From NCBI GenBank assembly GCA_016291495.1, contig JAEEXI010000012.1, positions 16,258 to 80,257 on the forward strand: 64,000 nt of DNA, given 5' to 3'. Origin of the DNA: Prevotella sp. (GTDB lineage: Bacteria; Bacteroidota; Bacteroidia; Bacteroidales; Bacteroidaceae). Position numbers and translations under genes: made by a program. Below, one piece after another: positions 58,158 to 64,000 of the stretch. The notes beneath the pieces are model-generated. The model searched no databases and was not told the origin of the DNA. It worked only from the letters and a program-made list of their open reading frames with translations. Within the stretch, counting starts at the first letter, position 1, and the number at the start of each line of letters is the position of its first letter.

Positions 58158-59747
58158 ATGAACGCAAAACAGACAATCGAAGCAGGTAAGGCCATTCTCG
58201 GTATCGAGTTTGGCTCTACTCGCATCAAAGCCGTCCTCATCGACGAGGACAATAAGCCCATCGCACAGGGCTCACACGAGTGGGAAAATCAGTTAGTCGA
58301 TGGTCTTTGGACCTACTCCATCGAGGCCATCTGGTACGGCCTGCAGGACTGCTACGCCGAACTCCGCAAGGACGTCATGAAGCAGTACGACTGCGAGATC
58401 GAAAGCCTCGCCGCCATCGGCTTCTCCGCCATGATGCACGGCTACATGGCCTTCAACGAGAAACAGGAGATTCTCGTGCCCTTCCGCACCTGGCGCAACA
58501 CCAACACCGGTAAGGCCGCTGCCGAACTCTCCAAACTCTTCAACTACAACATCCCCCTGCGCTGGAGCATCAGCCATCTCTATGAGGCTATCCTCGACAA
58601 CGAGGAGCACGTCTCCGACATCAAGTACCTCACCACCCTTGCAGGCTATGTCCACTGGCAGGTAACGGGTCAGTTCGTCCTCGGCGTCGGCGACGCTTCA
58701 GGTATGATTCCCGTCGATCCCGCCACGAAGACCTACGACGCTACGATGGTGAAAAAGTTTGACGAACTCATCGCACCGAAGGGCTTCTCTTGGAAACTCC
58801 TCGACATCCTGCCGAAGTCACTCAACGCAGGTGAGAGCGCAGGCTTCCTGACCCCGGAAGGTGCAAAGAAACTCGACGTCTCCGGCCACTTGAAGGCAGG
58901 CATCCCCGTCTGTCCGCCAGAGGGCGACGCAGGCACCGGTATGGTAGCCACCAACGCCGTCAAGCAGCGCACGGGTAACGTCTCTGCAGGTACCTCATCA
59001 TTCTCGATGATCGTGCTCGAGAAGCCGCTGTCGAAGCCCTACGAGATGATCGATATGGTGACCACACCCGACGGCTCGCTCGTCGCTATGGTCCACTGCA
59101 ACAACTGCACCAGCGACATCAACGCCTGGGTGGGACTCTTTAAGGAATACCAGCAATTGCTTGGCATCAAGGTAGATATGAACGAACTCTACGGCAAACT
59201 CTTCAATAAGGCCCTCGAGGGCGACACCGACTGTGGCGGTCTGATGGCCTACAACTACGTCAGTGGCGAACCTGTCACCGGCCTCGCCGAAGGACGCCCC
59301 ATGTTCGTACGTTCTGCCAACGACAAGTTCAACCTTGCCAACTTCATGCGTGCCCACCTCTATGGTGCCATCGGTGTGTTGAAGATCGGTAACGACATCC
59401 TCTTCAAGGAGGAGATGATCCGTGTCGATCGCATCACCGGTCACGGTGGTTACTTCAAGACTCCGGGTGTGGGTCAGCGCATGCTCGCAGCCGCCCTCAA
59501 CAGCCCCATCTCAGTGATGGAGACAGCAGGCGAAGGTGGCGCCTGGGGTATCGCCCTGCTCGCCGGCTACGCTGTGAATAATCCTAACAAACTTTCACTC
59601 GCCGACTACCTCGAGAACGTTGTCTTCGCAGGCAACACGGGCACCAGCATCGCCCCCACCGCCGAGGATGTCGCAGGCTTTGAGAAATATATCGAGAACT
59701 ATAAACGTTGTCTGCCTATCGAACAGGCTGCAGTAGATTATAAGTAG
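58158..59747 (+). CDS. araB: Ribulokinase (FGGY family)
   Basis: Phosphorylates L-ribulose. The 529-residue two-domain kinase has the phosphate loop LGIEFGSTRIKAVLID (residues about 13-28), PFRTWRNTNTG, the second ATP-binding block GNVSAGTSSFSMIVL, and GHGGYFKTPGVGQRMLAAAL near the C-terminus with GEGGAWGIALLA. It belongs to the branch of FGGY kinases used as ribulokinase in Bacteroides arabinose operons, not the E. coli AraB branch. Follows araA by 3 bases. Confidence 0.9.
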   Translation: MNAKQTIEAGKAILGIEFGSTRIKAVLIDEDNKPIAQGSHEWENQLVDGLWTYSIEAIWYGLQDCYAELRKDVMKQYDCEIESLAAIGFSAMMHGYMAFNEKQEILVPFRTWRNTNTGKAAAELSKLFNYNIPLRWSISHLYEAILDNEEHVSDIKYLTTLAGYVHWQVTGQFVLGVGDASGMIPVDPATKTYDATMVKKFDELIAPKGFSWKLLDILPKSLNAGESAGFLTPEGAKKLDVSGHLKAGIPVCPPEGDAGTGMVATNAVKQRTGNVSAGTSSFSMIVLEKPLSKPYEMIDMVTTPDGSLVAMVHCNNCTSDINAWVGLFKEYQQLLGIKVDMNELYGKLFNKALEGDTDCGGLMAYNYVSGEPVTGLAEGRPMFVRSANDKFNLANFMRAHLYGAIGVLKIGNDILFKEEMIRVDRITGHGGYFKTPGVGQRMLAAALNSPISVMETAGEGGAWGIALLAGYAVNNPNKLSLADYLENVVFAGNTGTSIAPTAEDVAGFEKYIENYKRCLPIEQAAVDYK

Positions 59748-60994
59748 TGAAAGTATTAAGACATCTTCTTTTGGTCCTGCTCGTCAGTATCGTCGTGCCG
59801 GTGAGTGCCCAACAGCAAGACAGTTGGGCACGCCGCACGTCGCGTCATGTCCGGCAGTATCTTGACTCAGCGCTCTACCGGAAGGTTGACACCACCTATA
59901 TCGAGGTACCGAAGAAGGCGTGGCGTGTCATCCTGCGTCCGAAGGTGAACCATATAGACACCCGTGTGTCCTCCATCTTGGACGACGATCTGATTGCCGA
60001 CTTGGGTAAGTCATGGGGCATGGACTTAACGGGACTTCATCTCGACTGGCAGATGAAACTCGAACAGCCGATGTCTACGTCAGTGGGTGTCTGGGTAGGC
60101 TATCGTGGACTGGGTATCGGTTATTCCCAGGCGCTGACGAAGCGTTCAGGCTACTATTTCTCCCTCAGTTCCACGGGAGCCAGCTATGGGTTGACGTTCA
60201 GCATGCGTAGTTTCGATACAGACGATCTCAGTGCGAATATCAACCTCTCCTATGTCGATCAAGGCTCCAGTGAGAAGAATGACGACTACGTGAGTTATGC
60301 CCCTATCAAGGTAAAAACCTTGTTTCTCGACGGCTATTATGTGTTCAACGGCAAGCGCTATTCTCAGGCTTCCGCCTATAACCAGTCCGTCATCCAGCGC
60401 CGCTCGGCAGGCTCGTTCCTCTTGGGTCTCTCCTGGTACCACTCGTCTATCGACCTCTCCGACAAGTTGAATAGTGACATCATCCTTGCCTCCAACCGTA
60501 TCGGAAAGATCAAGGTAAATCAGGGGAATATTGGTTTCGGCTATGGCTACAACTGGGTTCCTTTCCGCAACTGGCTCATGAATGTCATGGTGATGCCTAC
60601 CCTTGCCGTCTATAACCGGGTGAAGGTGACGAAATACACCTCGAACTACGATTTCTTTGTCCATGATTCGGATACCGAAGACTACGGCACATGGGATCCC
60701 GAGAAACGGCAGTGGTCGAACGGTAAGACGGAGAGACCGCTCCCCTTGAGTGACGATCCGCTAAAGGAAGACCTCTCCTGGCAGAAGGATGTGGAAAACT
60801 GGGAGATAGGTACGGAGACGAAGAACACGCGTTGGAAGGTGAACGTCAACGTCCATGCAGGTATCACCTATTTCGGTAAGGACTGGTTTGCCAATATCTA
60901 CGGACAACTGCATCGTTTCTCCTATAACCACGAGAATATGGATGTGAAGATATGGGACTGGTATGTGCGTGGCTCGGTGGGAATAAGGTTTTAG
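59747..60994 (+). CDS. DUF4421-like outer membrane barrel protein
   Basis: A 415-residue protein with a signal peptide (residues about 1-21, VSAQ-QQ). The rest is beta-rich with alternating hydrophobic and aromatic positions and a C-terminal strand ending VRGSVGIRF with terminal Phe, as in outer membrane barrels. The region KVNHIDTRVSSILDDDLIADLG resembles DUF4421. The GTG start overlaps the araB stop by one base, so it is coupled to sugar kinase translation. Possibly a channel or a binding protein for arabinose oligomers; this is inference from place. Confidence 0.72.
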   Translation: MKVLRHLLLVLLVSIVVPVSAQQQDSWARRTSRHVRQYLDSALYRKVDTTYIEVPKKAWRVILRPKVNHIDTRVSSILDDDLIADLGKSWGMDLTGLHLDWQMKLEQPMSTSVGVWVGYRGLGIGYSQALTKRSGYYFSLSSTGASYGLTFSMRSFDTDDLSANINLSYVDQGSSEKNDDYVSYAPIKVKTLFLDGYYVFNGKRYSQASAYNQSVIQRRSAGSFLLGLSWYHSSIDLSDKLNSDIILASNRIGKIKVNQGNIGFGYGYNWVPFRNWLMNVMVMPTLAVYNRVKVTKYTSNYDFFVHDSDTEDYGTWDPEKRQWSNGKTERPLPLSDDPLKEDLSWQKDVENWEIGTETKNTRWKVNVNVHAGITYFGKDWFANIYGQLHRFSYNHENMDVKIWDWYVRGSVGIRF

Positions 60995-61031
60995 ACAATA
61001 AACAACATACAATAATCATTAAACAATAAAC

Positions 61032-62624
61032 ATGAAGAAACTAGTATCAACCATTGTTATGGTATGTGCCATAACCCTTTCAGCATCAGCGGCTGATGCC
61101 GTTAAGGCGACATTACATGCCGACCAGCCTGGAGCCAAAATCAACCGTGAGATATACGGACAGTTCTCTGAGCATCTCGGCTCATGTATCTACGGAGGCC
61201 TGTGGGTGGGCGAGAACTCCCCCATCCCCAATATCAACGGCTACCGTAAAGATGTCTTCGAGGCCCTGAAAGCCCTGAAGATTCCCGTCATGCGCTGGCC
61301 TGGCGGATGTTTCGCCGACGACTATCACTGGATGGACGGCATCGGTCCGAAGTCTCAGCGTCCCTCGTTGCGTAATAACAACTGGGGCGGCACCATCGAG
61401 GACAACTCATTCGGTACCCATGAATTCCTGAACCTCTGCGAAATGCTCGACTGTGAGCCCTATATCAGCGGCAATGTTGGCAGCGGCACCGTAAAGGAAA
61501 TGGCCCAGTGGGTAGAATATATGACCAGCGACGGCGACACCCCAATGGCCCGCCTGCGCCGTCAGAACGGACGCGAAAAGGCATGGAAGGTGAAGTACTT
61601 CGGCATCGGTAACGAGGCCTGGGGCTGTGGTGGTAACATGACACCGCAATACTACAGCGACCTGTTCCGCAAGTACAACACCTATCTGCGCGATCAGGGC
61701 AGCAACAAGCTCTACCGCATTGCGTCAGGAGCCAGCGATTACGACTACGACTGGACGCAGGTACTGATGGAGAACATCGGCAATCGTATGCAAGGCATCT
61801 CGCTCCACTATTACACCTGCTCCGGCTGGGACGGTTCCAAGGGCTCTGCTACCAAGTTCGACACCGACCAGTACTACTGGGCTCTCGGCAAGTGCCTTGA
61901 GATTGAGGATGTCATCAAGAAACACAAGGCCATCATGGACGAGAAAGACCCCAAGAACACTATCGGTCTGCTCGTCGACGAATGGGGCACCTGGTGGGAC
62001 GAGGAGCCTGGCACTATCGCCGGTCACCTCTATCAGCAGAACGCCTTGCGTGATGCCTTCGTTGCAGCCCTGTCACTCAACGTCTTCCACCGCCATACCG
62101 ACCGCGTGAAGATGGCCAACATCGCCCAAGTTGTCAACGTATTGCAGTCGATGATTCTCACCGACCAAGAGGGCACAGGTCACATGGTGCTCACCCCCAC
62201 CTACCATGTCTTCGAGATGTATACCCCGTTCCAGGAAGCCACCTACCTGCCTATCGACATCGACAGTGAGATCATACAGGTCAGCAAGGCATACTTCAAG
62301 GAGAAAGAGGGTGCCAAGGATGCAGGCTATCGCCCCTGCCCTCTCCTGTCAGCCTCTGCCGCCAGGACGAAGGACGGTAGCGTCGTTCTCTCCCTCACCA
62401 ATGTCAGCCTCGATCAGGACAAGACCATCGACATTCAGCTCAACGGCCTCAACGCCAAGACTGTCAGCGGTCGCATCCTGACCTCTAAGAATGTCGCTGA
62501 CTTCAACGACTTCCAGCATCCCAGTGTCGTGGCTCCCAAGGATTTCAAAGACGCAAAGCTCAAGAAGGATATCCTCACCGTGAAGGTTCCCGCCAAGAGC
62601 ATCATCGTATTGAATGTGAAGTAA
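61032..62624 (+). CDS. abfA: Exported alpha-L-arabinofuranosidase (GH51)
   Basis: Releases L-arabinose from arabinan or arabinoxylan side chains outside the cytoplasm. A signal peptide (residues 1-21, LSASA-AD) precedes a TIM barrel starting [13 protein letters not shown]. It has [14 protein letters not shown], the acid/base Glu in [11 protein letters not shown] (about residue 195), the nucleophile Glu in [13 protein letters not shown] (about 317), and a C-terminal jellyroll. 530 residues is normal. Last gene of the arabinose operon. Confidence 0.94.
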   Translation: MKKLVSTIVMVCAITLSASAADAVKATLHADQPGAKINREIYGQFSEHLGSCIYGGLWVGENSPIPNINGYRKDVFEALKALKIPVMRWPGGCFADDYHWMDGIGPKSQRPSLRNNNWGGTIEDNSFGTHEFLNLCEMLDCEPYISGNVGSGTVKEMAQWVEYMTSDGDTPMARLRRQNGREKAWKVKYFGIGNEAWGCGGNMTPQYYSDLFRKYNTYLRDQGSNKLYRIASGASDYDYDWTQVLMENIGNRMQGISLHYYTCSGWDGSKGSATKFDTDQYYWALGKCLEIEDVIKKHKAIMDEKDPKNTIGLLVDEWGTWWDEEPGTIAGHLYQQNALRDAFVAALSLNVFHRHTDRVKMANIAQVVNVLQSMILTDQEGTGHMVLTPTYHVFEMYTPFQEATYLPIDIDSEIIQVSKAYFKEKEGAKDAGYRPCPLLSASAARTKDGSVVLSLTNVSLDQDKTIDIQLNGLNAKTVSGRILTSKNVADFNDFQHPSVVAPKDFKDAKLKKDILTVKVPAKSIIVLNVK

Positions 62625-62628
62625 CTTT

Positions 62629-62866
62629 TTGCTCATATTTTGCTCATGCCTTGCTCATAGGTTGCTCATAGGTTGCTCATAGGCATCTCATAGGCATCTC
62701 ATAGGCATCTCATAGGCATCTCATAGGATACTCTATCCTTACTCATAGAATCGTCATAGGATCGTCAAGCCTTAGGAGTCTGACATTCCTATGACGATTC
62801 CATGATAATCCCTTGACTGTTCCTTGACGATTTCACTCTTCGCTTCTAAGCATCTTATACAAAAAA
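62629..62866. repeat. Modular intergenic repeat, copy 2
   Basis: An array of TTGCTCATAGG and then four CATCTCATAGG units (62629-62726) ends GATACTCTATCCTT. A perfect 14-bp inverted repeat follows (62748-62761 with 62787-62800) around a loop containing CCTTAGGA. A second overlapping pairing (ATCGTCAAG 62761-62769 with CTTGACGAT 62823-62831) is possible. The end module AAGCATCTTATACAAAAAA (62848-62866) is the exact reverse complement of 41794-41812 in copy 1. It lies between abfA and the ROK kinase; no gene is inside. Confidence 0.75.
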
Positions 62867-62877
62867 CGTTTCATAGA

Positions 62878-62910
62878 TTTGCAATTATTAGAAATAATCC
62901 TTATCTTTGC
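62878..62910 (+). promoter_or_regulatory. Promoter of the ROK kinase gene
   Basis: TTTG (62878-62881), a 20-base spacer and TATCTTTGC (62902-62910). Predicted start near 62915, giving a leader of about 30 bases to ATG 62945. Confidence 0.8.
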
Positions 62911-62944
62911 AACAAAGATTTACTAACTTACTTATTTAGTGTTC

Positions 62945-63775
62945 ATGAAAATAGCAATCGATTTAGGAGGAACCAACATGCGGGTGGGACTCGTCGACGG
63001 GGCGACACTGATGAACAGCATGATAGAGCCTTGTCCAGCAAAAGAGGCTGAGGACGTGGTGCTCAGCCAGTTGAAGCGGCAGATTGCCCAACTGATGACT
63101 CCAGAGGTGACAGGTATCGGCGTCGGCGTACCTTCGGTGGTTGACTGTCAGCGAGGAATCGTTTACAATGTGGCGAATATCCCTGCCTGGCAGGAAGTAC
63201 ACCTAAAGGACATCCTGGAGCAGGAGTTCAGTGTGCCCGTAGCTGTGAACAACGATGCCAACTGCTTTGTACTGGGTGTATGGCGTTACGGTGAAGGACA
63301 GGGTACTAACGATATGGTAGGACTGACGATGGGAACGGGTATCGGTGCTGGTATCATCATCGGCGGCAAGCTATACAACGGTGTGAATACGGGTGCAGGC
63401 GAGATCGGTTCATTGCCCTATAAGGATGCCGACTATGAGTTTTATTGCAGTAGCCGCTTCTTCAGTCAGTTACATGGCGACACTGGTGCCAACTTCGGCA
63501 AACGTGCCCAGGAAGGTGATTGGCAGGCTAAAGCCGTTTGGGAGGAATTTGGCAGGAACGTTGGTGAACTCATCAAGGCAGTGCTGTTCACCTATGCTCC
63601 CGAAGCCATCATCATCGGCGGCGGTATAGCCAGCGCTTTCCCTCTTTTTGAAACTGCAATGCGCCAGTCGCTGGGGTCATTCCCCTACCCTGCCAATGTG
63701 GCAGCAACCCGTATTGCGCCCTCTGAGCTGCCCAATGCAGCTATGCTAGGTGCTTCACTTTTAATTGAGGATTGA
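62945..63775 (+). CDS. ROK-family sugar kinase (glucokinase-like)
   Basis: Cytoplasmic kinase of 276 residues for glucose or a related hexose. It has the ATP phosphate loop AIDLGGTNMRVGLVDG, the sugar site VNNDANCFVLGVWRYGEG (catalytic Asp), and GLTMGTGIGAGIIIGGKLYNG. The ROK zinc motif (HxGxxCxCGxxGC) is replaced by EIGSLPYKDADYEFYCSSRFF, so no zinc site is expected. An upstream GTG at 62939 is in frame, but ATG 62945 (MKIAIDLGG) fits the family. Confidence 0.88.
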   Translation: MKIAIDLGGTNMRVGLVDGATLMNSMIEPCPAKEAEDVVLSQLKRQIAQLMTPEVTGIGVGVPSVVDCQRGIVYNVANIPAWQEVHLKDILEQEFSVPVAVNNDANCFVLGVWRYGEGQGTNDMVGLTMGTGIGAGIIIGGKLYNGVNTGAGEIGSLPYKDADYEFYCSSRFFSQLHGDTGANFGKRAQEGDWQAKAVWEEFGRNVGELIKAVLFTYAPEAIIIGGGIASAFPLFETAMRQSLGSFPYPANVAATRIAPSELPNAAMLGASLLIED

Positions 63776-63777
63776 AA

Positions 63778-63948
63778 ATGATGAATACGATATTGAAATA
63801 TATAATAGGTGGCATGATGCTGGCAGGAACTTTAGTGGTTCATGCCGGGAGATTTAGCTGTCACAAAACCAGCCATCGGATAACAAAAGAGGAGAAAAGC
63901 GGAAAAATCGTTGCAAATCAGGGGATTGGGATGGAAACTGCGGAATGA
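63778..63948 (+). CDS. Short frame with a signal-peptide-like start, possibly a broken gene
   Basis: ATG 63778 begins 2 bases after the kinase stop and encodes MMNTILKYIIGGMMLAGTLV then VHAG, a plausible signal peptide. It ends at TGA 63946-63948 after 56 codons. The part after the signal (RFSCHKTSHRITKEEK) does not look like a mature protein. Another frame, open from about 63889 to the window end (ending SGLQLEYGMKERFKY), raises the possibility of a frameshifted or decayed gene. The window ends before this can be settled. Confidence 0.4.
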   Translation: MMNTILKYIIGGMMLAGTLVVHAGRFSCHKTSHRITKEEKSGKIVANQGIGMETAE

Positions 63949-64000
63949 TGAGAACAGTGGACTGCAACTTGAGTACGGTATGAAGGAAAGATTTAAGTAT

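Overview
The window is a stretch of chromosome from a Bacteroidota bacterium, most likely a Prevotella or close relative (Segatella/Xylanibacter type). The evidence is the promoter form seen throughout (TTTG, 19-20 bases, TAnnTTTG), the F-type ATPase order D-C-small membrane gene-B-E-F-H-A-G, SPOR and HU-like (CCDC81-type) proteins, a BspA-type leucine-rich repeat protein with a dockerin-like tail, a Nudix-derived arabinose regulator, and AT-rich simple repeats between genes. I saw no tRNA, rRNA, CRISPR array, prophage or transposase gene.

Layout. 1-816: start of pheT (minus strand, cut by the window edge). 817-1501: gene-free, with a perfect 26-bp inverted repeat and an unassigned promoter. 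1502-8620: complete ATP synthase operon (minus). 8762-11116: nhaD-pfkA. 11193-12545: rfbC and a lipoprotein. 12669-14293: HU-like/SPOR protein and a zinc-ribbon/FHA protein (plus). 14235-18664: fur-purA-hisS-esterase-membrane protein (minus). 18732-21749: AraC-type regulator, M49 peptidase, AlkD-like protein. 22006-23745: RNase P RNA and a BrkB-family membrane protein. 23852-29893: lon-tgt-lptF/G-DEAD helicase (plus). 30025-30842: a probable small RNA, then rplU-rpmA. 30942-37950: leucine operon leuA-leuC-leuD-cimA-like-leuB plus a TPR gene, behind a transcription attenuator whose 26-residue leader peptide is rich in Leu and Ile codons. 38022-41609: BspA-like surface protein. 41610-42306: repeat-rich gap. 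42307-43410: alanine dehydrogenase. 43542-45155: ABC-F protein. 45314-48443: grpE-dnaJ-folC behind a sequence that matches the sigma-54 consensus exactly. 48553-52180: galactose operon (galM, FHS transporter, galK). 52329-62624: arabinose operon (lipoprotein epimerase, SSS symporter, araR, araD, araA, araB, DUF4421-like protein, GH51 arabinofuranosidase). 62945-63775: ROK sugar kinase. The last 220 bases hold a short, possibly broken reading frame.

How the genes work together. The second half is a sugar block. The secreted GH51 enzyme releases arabinose, the lipoprotein epimerase interconverts anomers in the periplasm, the SSS symporter imports the sugar, and AraA-AraB-AraD convert it to xylulose 5-phosphate under control of a catalytically dead Nudix sensor. 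The neighbouring operon begins the Leloir route for galactose. The leucine operon pairs LeuA with a citramalate-synthase-like enzyme, so one attenuator could control precursors of both leucine and isoleucine. That matches the Leu and Ile codons in its leader.

Most novel signals: the leu/ile attenuator; the sigma-54-like promoter of grpE-dnaJ; a small RNA bounded by its own promoter and terminator; two copies of a modular intergenic repeat (41.8-42.0 kb and 62.6-62.9 kb) with different hairpin arms around a shared core; and an intergenic repeat found in frame inside leuC.
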